From a virus, in IMG/VR virus record IMGVR_UViG_3300005577_000027, positions 1 through 64,000 of that record: DNA of 64,000 bases, one strand, 5' to 3'. Shown here in pieces: positions 51,220-59,555 of the stretch. The translations under genes and the position numbers were made by a program. The notes beneath the pieces were generated by a model, which saw nothing but the letters and a program-made list of their open reading frames with translations, had not been told where the DNA came from and did no database searches. Numbering within the stretch: position 1 is the stretch's first letter; every line of letters starts with the position of its first letter.

Positions 51220-51553
51220 TTATTATTTCTTTCTTATTTATAAAATCTAATTTAGATTTTCGTCTAGTTTTTTCGAAAAATTCTTTAAATTCATGCCAAT
51301 CATTATTTAATAAATCAAATGGAATCTTTTTTAAATCCCTGGCAATATTTTTCATACGCCATTCTAATTGATTTGAATTAGTAAATTTTAAATAATCTTC
51401 ATCAAACAAATTTTTAAAAAAAGGAATTTCCATTATTTGTTTATTCGTAAAATTGCTATCTTTTGCCGTAACCAAAATAGTTAAAGCTTTTTTGGCCGAT
51501 TCACGATTTTTAAAAATTTTTACAAACGAAGGATCATTTATTTTATTGGACAT
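51212..51553 (-). CDS. Hypothetical protein
   Basis: 113 residues from MSNKINDPSFVKIFKNRESA; the longer in-frame version would overlap the HNH gene. Basic and helical (WHEFKEFFEKTRRKSKLDF). No motif. Its stop overlaps the start of the next gene by 8 bases. Confidence 0.78.
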   Translation of the reverse strand: MSNKINDPSFVKIFKNRESAKKALTILVTAKDSNFTNKQIMEIPFFKNLFDEDYLKFTNSNQLEWRMKNIARDLKKIPFDLLNNDWHEFKEFFEKTRRKSKLDFINKKEIINV

Positions 51554-51584
51554 AAAATGAAATCTCTTTTTAATATAGACACAT

Positions 51585-51908
51585 TTATAGAGTGCTTTTT
51601 TCTTTTGCACTCGAGATCAAATTCTGAAAAATTTTATATATTTCTTTAAATTGCTCAAATTGATATTTATAATTATTACCGTATCCGAAAATCTGATGGA
51701 ATTTTTTATGACAAAATTCACATAAACACGCAGAATTATCTAAATTGTAACGATTTTGAATATCCCAGTCCCAGGAATTTAAATGATGTGATTCTAAATA
51801 AACTCTATTTCCATCTGCAAAACAAATTACACACTTATAATCAAATTTTACTTTAACAGCTTTTGCCCAAGAAATATATTTAGGATCATTTGATCGATCG
51901 AAACTCAT
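51585..51908 (-). CDS. HNH endonuclease
   Basis: 107 residues. The HNH fold is seen in KCVICFADG, ESHHLNSWDWD, NRYNLDNSACLCEFCHKKFH, with four zinc cysteines. It is short, so probably a stand-alone mobile or packaging-associated HNH nuclease. It overlaps the metallopeptidase-like gene by 4 bases, so it is part of that transcript. Confidence 0.85.
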   Translation of the reverse strand: MSFDRSNDPKYISWAKAVKVKFDYKCVICFADGNRVYLESHHLNSWDWDIQNRYNLDNSACLCEFCHKKFHQIFGYGNNYKYQFEQFKEIYKIFQNLISSAKEKSTL

Positions 51909-52489
51909 GCAAATAAATCTTGCAATTTACTTTCATTAGCTTTTATCCAATTAGAGACTTTATTTTCTTCTGCTTGAGCCGGAGATTCGCCACCAACGAA
52001 TTTTTCTCCATCAAAAGATTTTACGTGTCCGGCTTCATGGGCAATAGAAATAGCAATATTAATAACTAAATTACGTTTAGAATCATCTTTTTTAGTTTCA
52101 TTTAATATTCTGTTTAAATTTATATGAATAATATCAGGTTCTTTTGAAGATACGTGTCCATAATTAGCTTCTGGTCCAGCTACTATCTTTTTAATTCCAA
52201 CGAAGTAATTAGAATCCATACGTTTTAATAAATTTACGGCTGCATTAATATTTGGTTCTATAGGCTCAACAATTACCTGAGGATCATTATTTAATTGACC
52301 AACTCTATGTAATTCATTCAATATTTTTGCCGCTTGCACAAATTGTTTATAAGCGTCAGTTGAAGCATGACAAATTGTACATAAATTTAAAACTCTAGAA
52401 CCAACTTTTGCAGGTCTAATTTGATAATTATGTACTTCACGATTACAGGTTTCACAATTAACCGAGTAAGCTTTTATAACATTCTTCAT
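51905..52489 (-). CDS. Zinc-ribbon protein with HExxH metallopeptidase-like motif
   Basis: 194 residues. An N-terminal zinc ribbon (NCETCNREV with LCTICHAS) precedes a segment with ISIAHEAGHVKSFDGEKFVGGE, where HEAGH is the zinc-metallopeptidase HExxH and the downstream Glu-rich ESPAQAEE could give the third ligand (gluzincin-like). The role could be a small phage protease; sequence similarity elsewhere is not evident. Confidence 0.72.
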   Translation of the reverse strand: MKNVIKAYSVNCETCNREVHNYQIRPAKVGSRVLNLCTICHASTDAYKQFVQAAKILNELHRVGQLNNDPQVIVEPIEPNINAAVNLLKRMDSNYFVGIKKIVAGPEANYGHVSSKEPDIIHINLNRILNETKKDDSKRNLVINIAISIAHEAGHVKSFDGEKFVGGESPAQAEENKVSNWIKANESKLQDLFA

Positions 52490-52510
52490 AGATATAATGC
52501 TAAAATATTG

Positions 52511-53383
52511 CTATTTAACATATTGATCTAGTAAAAATTGACCACAACTCGAGCCAATATCTGAACCCGGAGGACTATAAACTTCCACTTTAAATCCATT
52601 TTTTTCTAATTCGGATTTAAACCAATTTACTCGTTTTGAACCACGCATTAATGGTTCATTTTTCTTTTCGGCAAACTTTAAAAATTTAATTGTAGGTTTT
52701 TTACTTACATATTTAATAAAATTATTTAAATCTTCTTCTCTATCATTAATTTCATCCATCAACGTATAATGAATTTCTACTGGATTTCCTGTTTCTTCTA
52801 TATAATTATCAATCATTTTTAATGCATCGGGAATATTTAAAGCTGCTGGCATTAAATTTTTTCTACTTACAGAATCCAAAGAATGTAAAGACCAATGTAG
52901 CTTAAAGTCTAATTTATGTTGCTTAATTGATTTCTTGAATTGATTAAATTTAATTTCATTAGGTATAATGGTGGAAATAGCAAATCGTATTGTATTATAT
53001 TGATTTCTAATATCTTCAAAAGAACTATGGTCTCGCATATGAAGGGCTGAGCCTAAGACACCATCTAAATTCATTAAACCATCACCAGCACCCATATAGC
53101 TAATTAATAAAGTTTTATTTGCTGGCAGTTGATATTTCAATGAAGCTTCAATTAAATTGATAATTCTTTCAGAATTTAAATTTTTTGCTTTGATGCCTAG
53201 TCCTGTGAGATGGCAAAAAACACATTTGAGATTGCATGAAGTCTGACTTGGAACGCATAAAATATCTTTTCCATCTCCTTTTCTAATATAGGAAACTTCA
53301 AGAACATCATCATCTTCAAAAATTAATTTATATACATCTTCAATTTGAGATTTTTTTGAATCAATTAATTTTAAATTTTTCAT
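52511..53383 (-). CDS. Radical SAM enzyme, RlmN/Cfr-like
   Basis: 290 residues from the ATG that overlaps the HNH stop (ATGA). The radical-SAM cluster motif is CNLKCVFC (Cys50, 54, 57). SYMGAGDGLMN resembles the RlmN/Cfr SxMGxGEP loop, and the C-terminal SDIGSSCGQF matches the RlmN/Cfr motif whose cysteine resolves the protein-RNA intermediate. The family methylates adenosine in 23S rRNA (A2503) and, in RlmN, tRNA. It is shorter than E. coli RlmN (384 residues), lacking most of the N-terminal accessory domain. Whether it adds methyl at C2 (RlmN) or C8 (Cfr) cannot be told here. Confidence 0.82.
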   Translation of the reverse strand: MKNLKLIDSKKSQIEDVYKLIFEDDDVLEVSYIRKGDGKDILCVPSQTSCNLKCVFCHLTGLGIKAKNLNSERIINLIEASLKYQLPANKTLLISYMGAGDGLMNLDGVLGSALHMRDHSSFEDIRNQYNTIRFAISTIIPNEIKFNQFKKSIKQHKLDFKLHWSLHSLDSVSRKNLMPAALNIPDALKMIDNYIEETGNPVEIHYTLMDEINDREEDLNNFIKYVSKKPTIKFLKFAEKKNEPLMRGSKRVNWFKSELEKNGFKVEVYSPPGSDIGSSCGQFLLDQYVK

Positions 53384-53877
53384 TTTAACCAAAATTCCCA
53401 ATCTTTATGAACCGTTTGCATTTCCGGAAGAAGATTTTTCAATCGTAAATCTGGAACATGTGGCTTATTTATCAATCTCATTCCAGCTTCTTCTGGAGTT
53501 CGATTATCTTTATAAAAATTACATTTTTCGCAACAAGCTACAGTATTTAACCAATCATGCAATCCTCCCTTTGATTTAGGGATTATATGATCAATAGTTA
53601 AAGTGTTCGATGTACCAACCTTATTACAATATTGACAAGCGTATAGATCTCGGCGAAAAACGGCCATCCTATTAAATGGCACTCGTTTAGGAATGAATTT
53701 AATATAATATTTTAATTTAATTACAGCTGGAATTTTCATAGACCCCGAAGTCCATGAAATTTCTTCGTCCCAATTAGATAATACTTCTACTTTATCATTG
53801 AAGTAGAGTTTGAGACCTTTAATTTCAGGTATAAAAGCTAACCCTTCATAAGCTGAATTTAATAAAAGACATTTCAT
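53380..53877 (-). CDS. HNH endonuclease (zinc-type)
   Basis: 165 residues. CQYCNKVG, LTIDHIIPKSKGGLHDWLN and CCEKCNFYKDNRTPEEAGM form a complete HNH with structural zinc. The N-terminal part is a beta domain (FIPEIKGLKLYFNDKVEVL) typical of bacterial HNH proteins of this size. Coupled to the RlmN-like gene. Confidence 0.88.
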   Translation of the reverse strand: MKCLLLNSAYEGLAFIPEIKGLKLYFNDKVEVLSNWDEEISWTSGSMKIPAVIKLKYYIKFIPKRVPFNRMAVFRRDLYACQYCNKVGTSNTLTIDHIIPKSKGGLHDWLNTVACCEKCNFYKDNRTPEEAGMRLINKPHVPDLRLKNLLPEMQTVHKDWEFWLK

Positions 53878-53881
53878 TTAT

Positions 53882-54181
53882 TTATTGAATTATACTATAT
53901 ACTAGTGCGTCAACTACAGTTAAAATTTCTTCATGTTTCCAAATTTTTCTAATCATTTTAATGTTAAGTTTTTCATCATATCCATAATAAAGATTATTGG
54001 AAATTTTTATTACACAATAACTAATTTCTTTAGCCCCAAAATAATATTTATTTAAATAATATTCATCTACTTCTATTAAGTTATCAATTACTTTATAATT
54101 TAAAAATATTCTACTTTTATATGATTTATAAATAAATTCATATAAATCTAATCTAATTGGTATTAAATAATTTATATACAT
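53882..54181 (-). CDS. Hypothetical protein
   Basis: 99 residues, very rich in Tyr, Ile, Lys and Asn (YLIPIRLDLYEFIYKSYKSR). It has no motif and ends HEEILTVVDALVYSIIQ, only loosely like the array tails, so I do not count it with them. Confidence 0.72.
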   Translation of the reverse strand: MYINYLIPIRLDLYEFIYKSYKSRIFLNYKVIDNLIEVDEYYLNKYYFGAKEISYCVIKISNNLYYGYDEKLNIKMIRKIWKHEEILTVVDALVYSIIQ

Positions 54182-54199
54182 TTAATGTATGTATTAATT

Positions 54200-54649
54200 T
54201 TATTTTTTAAATGATATAAATTTTAATTCTTCCGGCGATAATTTATTTTTAATATTCTTCGTTATTTCTTCAATTTCAGCTTTACTTTTTAATGGACTAG
54301 TTTTATACTGCTTTTTCATTTTAGTATTATATTTTTCAATACCATCAATCGTATCATCTTCAAAAGAAGATGAAAATAACCAATCAATAGGAAACATTTG
54401 ATTTAAATTAATTTCTTCATTATTATGAATAATCATCATTCTATAACAATCAAAATCATCAATTTCTAATTGAATATATTTATAACCGAATATACATTCT
54501 TTAAAATACATATTCCGCTGCTCTCTATTAAATAGAGGAAATATATCATTATATATTTCATTTATTCTTGTATTTAATTTAGCTACTAAAAATTTTAAAC
54601 TTGTTTTATGATGTTCGATATCATCAAATATTTTTCTATCTAATTTCAT
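54200..54649 (-). CDS. Hypothetical protein
   Basis: 149 residues, charged helices with Tyr/Phe-rich middle (YKYIQLEIDDFDCYRMMIIH) and a Lys-rich C-terminus. No motif is recognised. Overlaps the methyltransferase gene by 4 bases. Confidence 0.78.
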   Translation of the reverse strand: MKLDRKIFDDIEHHKTSLKFLVAKLNTRINEIYNDIFPLFNREQRNMYFKECIFGYKYIQLEIDDFDCYRMMIIHNNEEINLNQMFPIDWLFSSSFEDDTIDGIEKYNTKMKKQYKTSPLKSKAEIEEITKNIKNKLSPEELKFISFKK

Positions 54650-55329
54650 AGTTTTATCAACTTTTCAATAGCATCTCTTACATCACCATTATATTCGTTT
54701 GGCGCAGGGATTTCATTTCCAACACAGATAAAATCTTTATAATCTTTTCTGGCAAATATTTCTAATTTTTTATTATAATTTGGATACATTTTTTCTAAAC
54801 GTTCATGTAAAACATAAGGTTTTTCAGAATGTTTAGGATTAGGACCGAAAAATACTGAGATTTGAGATTTATTTTTTCGATCATTTGAAGTTTTTCCCCT
54901 ACTACCAATTAAAGCGACTTCATGAGTTTGACGAAAAAATCTTCCTAAATAACATTTCATCGTATCATTTAAATCAAAATTATCAATCAAATCCAATACT
55001 TGTTGATCGTTTTTTTCTTTTAATGCTTTTTTGACTTGTTTTTTTAACTTAATTAAAGGTTCATTTTTAGATTTTACCCAAATAAATGTTTGTTTAAAAT
55101 CAAATCCATAATTTTCCATGGCTGATAATCCAACATCAATTAATGTTGACGGTACCCATAAAGCCAAAATAGCATTATCTTCAGCTAAATCTTTTATATT
55201 TAAATTAATTATATCGTCACAGGTTAAAATAGATTTATATTGAGATTCTGCCCCGCGCTTTGTTTTACTCATAGTCAATCTATCAGAAAAAGCATACGGT
55301 GGGTCCATTATTATTAAATTAAATTTCAT
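54646..55329 (-). CDS. MT-A70-type N6-adenine DNA methyltransferase
   Basis: 227 residues. The catalytic motif DPPYAF is at residues 9-14 (DPPW in most MT-A70 enzymes, DPPY in others). AILALWVPSTLIDVGLSAM and FIWVKSKNEP resemble the LxLWxT...vGFxxxxxxxWxK core, and HEVALIGSRGK and KPYVLHERLEKMYPN follow the family order. It would methylate adenines in phage DNA, possibly to protect it from restriction; the recognition site is unknown. A relic of the tail-protein family ends on its start codon. Confidence 0.87.
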   Translation of the reverse strand: MKFNLIIMDPPYAFSDRLTMSKTKRGAESQYKSILTCDDIINLNIKDLAEDNAILALWVPSTLIDVGLSAMENYGFDFKQTFIWVKSKNEPLIKLKKQVKKALKEKNDQQVLDLIDNFDLNDTMKCYLGRFFRQTHEVALIGSRGKTSNDRKNKSQISVFFGPNPKHSEKPYVLHERLEKMYPNYNKKLEIFARKDYKDFICVGNEIPAPNEYNGDVRDAIEKLIKL

Positions 55330-55418
55330 TCTATTATATTTTTTATTATCATTTCATCACATGAAACTGGAAAACTATTAAACTAAAATCACAATAATGA
55401 AAAATTATTTCTATTCAT
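55326..55418 (-). pseudogene. Relic of a tail-protein gene (start and tail only)
   Basis: An ATG that overlaps the upstream stop opens MNRNNFSLL followed by TGA. Further on, in another frame and directly after a TAG, FNSFPVSCDEMIIKNIIE runs to a TGA that overlaps the methyltransferase ATG as ATGA. The first part recalls the LGHNFS start of subfamily B and the second is its exact tail. The middle, including CxxC, is missing. This is a deleted member about 33 kb from the array. Confidence 0.75.
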
Positions 55419-55824
55419 TTAATAATAATTTAATTTTTGTCTGTAAAAGTTCAATATTTAAAATTTTTTCTTTTCTAATTAAGGAATCTCTATTTTCAAT
55501 TAAGTTATCATATTCTTTACGCATTTTACAAAGAGAATGAACATCTTTAAATGTAAGTTTTTTAGAAAAATCACCTTCTAATTCTCTCAGATTTTCTGCT
55601 GGCAAGGAGTTTAATAATTCTTCCATCGGAGCGTCTGAAGAATCATTTCTACCTTTTCGATGTATAAAATTTACAGCATTTTTTATCACTTCTACATTGG
55701 AAAGATTTGTATCCAAATGTTTCTTTACATCAAAAATAGAAGAATTAATATCAATAATTTCTTTATTTTTACTAAGATTTCGTTTAATTTTATTATAAAC
55801 TAATTTAACTTCTTTTTTTACCAA
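55411..55824 (-). CDS. Hypothetical coiled-coil protein
   Basis: 137 residues, Lys/Glu/Asn-rich and helical (KLTFKDVHSLCKMRKEYDNL), with a basic N-terminus. No motif is recognised. Confidence 0.78.
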   Translation of the reverse strand: MVKKEVKLVYNKIKRNLSKNKEIIDINSSIFDVKKHLDTNLSNVEVIKNAVNFIHRKGRNDSSDAPMEELLNSLPAENLRELEGDFSKKLTFKDVHSLCKMRKEYDNLIENRDSLIRKEKILNIELLQTKIKLLLNE

Positions 55825-55835
55825 AATACAAATTC

Positions 55836-56267
55836 CTATTTTAGGATCACTTCGTAACCAATTTTTTTCAAAACACCAGCGACAATAGATCTATAATTAG
55901 ACATTCCAAATCTTTCATTTGAAACTAAACTATCACCATCTTTAAATGGCAATAGTTCCATCATAGATATATTTTCCTCTATTGAAGCTTTATGTAAAGA
56001 TTTATAAAAATTTTTACATTGTTCATAAAAAGCTGTAGTAAAATACTTACTAGCTCTTTCTTGAGCATCCTTATTTTCTTCAGATAATTCTAATTGAATT
56101 TTACGATATTCTTTAATAATATCATCTGATGGTGTTAATTGAGGATATGCTCCGTCTATTTTTATATCATATTGTTTATTTTGAGCTTCAATTTGAGAAA
56201 TAATTGCATATATTTTACCAGTTCCAAGATTTTGTGGCTCAAAAGCAGATACTAAATAAATTTTCAT
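55836..56267 (-). CDS. Hypothetical protein
   Basis: 143 residues from MKIYLVSAFEPQNLGTGK, the ATG that overlaps the upstream stop (TGATG). An alpha/beta N-terminal part and a helical C-terminal part (SKYFTTAFYEQCKNFYKSL). No recognised domain. Confidence 0.8.
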   Translation of the reverse strand: MKIYLVSAFEPQNLGTGKIYAIISQIEAQNKQYDIKIDGAYPQLTPSDDIIKEYRKIQLELSEENKDAQERASKYFTTAFYEQCKNFYKSLHKASIEENISMMELLPFKDGDSLVSNERFGMSNYRSIVAGVLKKIGYEVILK

Positions 56268-56536
56268 CAATTAGTCTCAATATGATCTGAATACCCCGGA
56301 TCACACTCTGAGCAGCCTTCACATTCAGGCTCATAACCACCTAATTTCATTAAAAATACTTCTACATCTTCTCTTACATGTATAGTTGAATTAAGTTGTG
56401 CAGCTAATCCAATTTTTAATGATGGGTCTTTACATGCTTTAAATTCTTTAACCAACGAATCTCTAACATCATTAAGAATTTTTAAATCTTTCTCAAATTC
56501 ACTAAATTCACTATTACTCTTTGCTTCTTTTGTCAT
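56267..56536 (-). CDS. Hypothetical protein with Cys-rich end
   Basis: 89 residues, helical, ending YEPECEGCSECDPGYSDH, where three Cys within 7 residues plus His may bind a metal. Function unknown. Confidence 0.78.
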   Translation of the reverse strand: MTKEAKSNSEFSEFEKDLKILNDVRDSLVKEFKACKDPSLKIGLAAQLNSTIHVREDVEVFLMKLGGYEPECEGCSECDPGYSDHIETN

Positions 56537-56546
56537 TTAAACCCTA

Positions 56547-57176
56547 TTATGATGATATTGAAGGTAATTCTACAGGCTTATCAGATTCTGGTACAACAAA
56601 ATTACTAGAAATTGATACATTTTGTTTCGTCTTATTTCCATTTTTAATAACAGAAACGGTATAATTTCCAGGCTCTAATACTGTCATCCACTTACCCATA
56701 GCATTTGTTTTTAATTTTTTAGGGGAACTTAAATTTCCACCAGTTATTTCAACAGATGCGAGGCAAATATTTTTACCATCTGCATATGTAATTTTTTGTT
56801 GAACAGCTACTTTTCGTCCAACTAATGATTCATATTCAACATTTACAAAATCATCATCAGAATCATTATTTGATTCTACTAAATTTGATTGATTATTCTG
56901 CTGAATACCAGGAAATGTTACACCGGGTTTTAATCCAGGTAATTGAGTTACCGAATTAGTAGGTTGAACCTCTGTTTTTAACCTGATTGAAGAGTCAGGT
57001 TGCTCCACTAATATTTGATTAGATGGAGCAACCGGTGAAGATATTTTAGAAATTTTATTATTTAAAATTTTTATTAAATTATCTTGATTCTTCACTATTC
57101 CTAATATAGTGTCCAATTTCTGATCCATCTCGACCAGAAGATCTGACGCCTTTTTAGGATTTTTGTCTTCACTCAC
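56547..57176 (-). CDS. Probable structural protein with carboxypeptidase-regulatory-like domain
   Basis: 209 residues. An N-terminal coiled coil (DLLVEMDQKLDTILGIVKN) leads through a Pro/Gln-rich linker to a beta domain (residues of about 115-200) with YADGKNICLASVEITGG, LKTNAMGKWMTVLEPGNYTV, the pattern of the CarboxypepD_reg fold (xGxxxxxLxPGxYxV). Such domains decorate phage virion or tail proteins. Its stop overlaps the next gene by 8 bases. Confidence 0.75.
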   Translation of the reverse strand: MSEDKNPKKASDLLVEMDQKLDTILGIVKNQDNLIKILNNKISKISSPVAPSNQILVEQPDSSIRLKTEVQPTNSVTQLPGLKPGVTFPGIQQNNQSNLVESNNDSDDDFVNVEYESLVGRKVAVQQKITYADGKNICLASVEITGGNLSSPKKLKTNAMGKWMTVLEPGNYTVSVIKNGNKTKQNVSISSNFVVPESDKPVELPSISS

Positions 57177-57771
57177 TAATAATTACCCCAGTATAAAAAT
57201 TCATTTTCTTTAAAATTACAATTTTTTCAACCGAAATATTATAATCCCCGGAACCTAAAATTTCCTCTATCACAGATTGAATCTCTTCCATTGTTCCTGA
57301 TGCTATTACTTCATTATCATACATGAAAATAAATTCACCAGTTTTAATTGAACACAAATCTGCTTTTTGTAATTCATTATTTTCATAATGAATTTTTGAA
57401 CCGGGCAACTCAACTTCTTCTTCATTAATTTCTTCAACTTTTTCTAACGAAAAATCAGAAACAGCCTGAGAAGCTAAAGGCTCATCATAAAATGAATTTT
57501 TTACCGAATATTCTACAGTTTCCGTTTGTTTTGGTTGAATTATAGCTGCTGGAATTCGTGATTGCATCCAAGCCGGAGATACATCTTGACCAGAATTTAT
57601 TTTAACTTGGGGTGGTACTTGTGGAGTTACCTTAGTTGGTGGCTTTCTAAATTCTTCACGAGAAACAGGTAAAGCTATAGGGGTTTTTTCCAATCGTTGA
57701 TATTCAGGAACATAAGCTTCCTGTTTAATATTTTCTTGTTTATTACGATTTTTATTTCTATAAATCATCAT
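57169..57771 (-). CDS. Hypothetical Pro/Glu-rich protein
   Basis: 200 residues. The N-terminal half is disordered and Pro-rich (REEFRKPPTKVTPQVPPQ); the C-terminal half is a small beta-alpha domain (DYNISVEKIVILKKMNFYTG). No family is recognised. It starts inside the bS21-like gene stop region. Confidence 0.78.
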   Translation of the reverse strand: MMIYRNKNRNKQENIKQEAYVPEYQRLEKTPIALPVSREEFRKPPTKVTPQVPPQVKINSGQDVSPAWMQSRIPAAIIQPKQTETVEYSVKNSFYDEPLASQAVSDFSLEKVEEINEEEVELPGSKIHYENNELQKADLCSIKTGEFIFMYDNEVIASGTMEEIQSVIEEILGSGDYNISVEKIVILKKMNFYTGVIISE

Positions 57772-58111
57772 TTGACTTCTTTTCTGACTTATTAGAAGAA
57801 CGCTTTAATTCCTTCTTTTGCTTTCGTTTTTCATATTCACCAGAATCAATTAATTTTTGCTTAATTTCAGCCGCTTTTAATCTTTGTTGAGCTGCTGCTG
57901 ATTTCATTCGCTTTTTAACTGAAGGTTTAACATAACGAGATTTATCATTATATAACGTTAAAACTTGTTCTTTTTGAACAATAGATTTAAAAATTTTCGT
58001 AGCTTCATCAATTCTGCCATTTCGCACATGAACTTCTAATGGCGAAAAATAAGATAAATCTATTGGACGAAACCCTGATGCATTTTTTTCAACTTTAATA
58101 TTCTTTTTCAA
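57758..58111 (-). CDS. rpsU: Ribosomal protein bS21 homologue, extended
   Basis: 117 residues. Residues of about 25-80 follow the bS21 plan: LEVHVRNGRIDEATKIFKSI, then KEQVLTLYNDKSRYVKPSVK and KRMKSAAAQQRLK, i.e. the pair of basic helices that sit near the anti-Shine-Dalgarno site of the 30S subunit. Cellular bS21 has about 70 residues, so there is an N-terminal extension of about 20 and a Lys/Glu/Ser tail of about 30. bS21 homologues are known from several large phages and are thought to bias ribosomes towards phage mRNA. The assignment rests on pattern, not on a computed alignment. Confidence 0.78.
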   Translation of the reverse strand: MKKNIKVEKNASGFRPIDLSYFSPLEVHVRNGRIDEATKIFKSIVQKEQVLTLYNDKSRYVKPSVKKRMKSAAAQQRLKAAEIKQKLIDSGEYEKRKQKKELKRSSNKSEKKSNDDL

Positions 58112-58130
58112 TTTTTATTTCCTTATAATA

Positions 58131-59489
58131 TCAACCAAAACCGATTTCACCACTATTTAAAGTGGTTTCAAATCCATTTTTAACGTTTTCTTTATCCTTC
58201 AACATACGCTTTTTAACGATATTTACATCATTAAGATTAGGAACTTCACGTTTTTCAGAAAGTGCATTATATACTGAATCAATATATAATTGCTTTAAAT
58301 AAGCAAAAGAAAAATTATTTTCATACGTTTCTTTTACTAATTTCTTCAATTCGGCATCCTTTAATATATTCCCGAACCATTTCTTTAAATATTTAAAAGA
58401 AATGTCTTTATCCGGCAATGGAATTTCCCATTTACGATCAAATCGAGACGGTCTATCTGTAACCGATTCTTTTAATTTACTTAAATCATTTGATGTAGCA
58501 ATTACCATCAACCCCCTTTTAGTCGAAACACCATCCATCATATTTAAAAAATGCGATAAACTAATCGTCTGTCCAAGCAAAGTATCTAAATCTTCAATAT
58601 AAAGAAGAGCTGGTTCTTGACTTGCTGCATATTCAAATGCCTCAGTGATCGTATCATCATTGGTTTGGGTACCAGATTGAACAGTAACAGGCTTAAAATT
58701 GTAATTAGAAATTATAGTCTTAATTAAAGACGTCTTACCACAACCGGGAGAACCATAAAATAAAGCTCCAGTTCTCCAACTAACCTTCATTTTTTCATAA
58801 ATGTGACGGGAAGACAAAAAACCTTCAATATAATTTCGAATATCAGCCTTTAAATCTTCTTCCAAGAATACATCATCCCAAGACATATCTCGAGTATACG
58901 GATACCCTTCAGCTCCAATTACATGAACTTCAAGATGATCCCTGTCTCTTGCAACAAGCCATTTATCATATTGATTACGTAAATCAACATAATCTTGAAA
59001 TACATCATTTGATACAATCGTAAAAAATGATACTTCATCTTCATTTTGATTACCTTTATGAAATAAAGCACAATGAAGAAAATCAAAATTATCATTGTAA
59101 ATTCTAAAAATACCTTGAGCCATAAAATGCTCATGATCATGCTTATCAGTTTTCCAAGAAGCAATAGAATCTCTCATTAAACATTCAATTTTAATATTGT
59201 TTTCTTCGGCAAATTGCATAAAGGAGCCATCGATTACAATTTTATTATGTATATAAACTTCCATTTGTGAGGAATTTGATTTACAATATTTCGAATAATT
59301 ATTTTTGACCCAATGCATCAAATCAATTAAATTTGCCTCAGGTCTATTTTTTAGATAATCTATCCCAGATTGATTCCATGCAAATCTAGGAATCAGAGAT
59401 TGAAATCGTTTTTTATTTAAAGATTCTTGACTTTCAATTGTATCTTCATTTAGATCAGATTTTGTATCGATATTTATTTTAGTTGACAT
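58131..59489 (-). CDS. AAA+ ATPase, BCS1/ClpX-like core
   Basis: 452 residues from MSTKINIDTKSD (AGAGG upstream); an in-frame extension of 19 codons has no RBS. The AAA core has Walker A GSPGCGKTS at about 246-254, Walker B ALLYIEDLDTLL, sensor-1 MVIATSND and the arginine-finger region RPSRFDRKWEIPLPD. That last segment and the overall fold resemble BCS1-type AAA proteins. The N-terminal 240 residues are unassigned. It could remodel protein or DNA complexes during replication or assembly. It lies between topA and the bS21 homologue. Confidence 0.85.
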   Translation of the reverse strand: MSTKINIDTKSDLNEDTIESQESLNKKRFQSLIPRFAWNQSGIDYLKNRPEANLIDLMHWVKNNYSKYCKSNSSQMEVYIHNKIVIDGSFMQFAEENNIKIECLMRDSIASWKTDKHDHEHFMAQGIFRIYNDNFDFLHCALFHKGNQNEDEVSFFTIVSNDVFQDYVDLRNQYDKWLVARDRDHLEVHVIGAEGYPYTRDMSWDDVFLEEDLKADIRNYIEGFLSSRHIYEKMKVSWRTGALFYGSPGCGKTSLIKTIISNYNFKPVTVQSGTQTNDDTITEAFEYAASQEPALLYIEDLDTLLGQTISLSHFLNMMDGVSTKRGLMVIATSNDLSKLKESVTDRPSRFDRKWEIPLPDKDISFKYLKKWFGNILKDAELKKLVKETYENNFSFAYLKQLYIDSVYNALSEKREVPNLNDVNIVKKRMLKDKENVKNGFETTLNSGEIGFG

Positions 59490-59555
59490 ATTTAAAATTG
59501 AACCTCTTACTTTAAGTAGTGCAAAGTAAATCAGAACTCGACGCAAACAAATTTA

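Noticed and set aside
53882-54181. Another member of the tail family (ends HEEILTVVDALVYSIIQ)
   Set aside because: Only EE and II match, spacing differs, and there is no LTC or EEFIIKN core.
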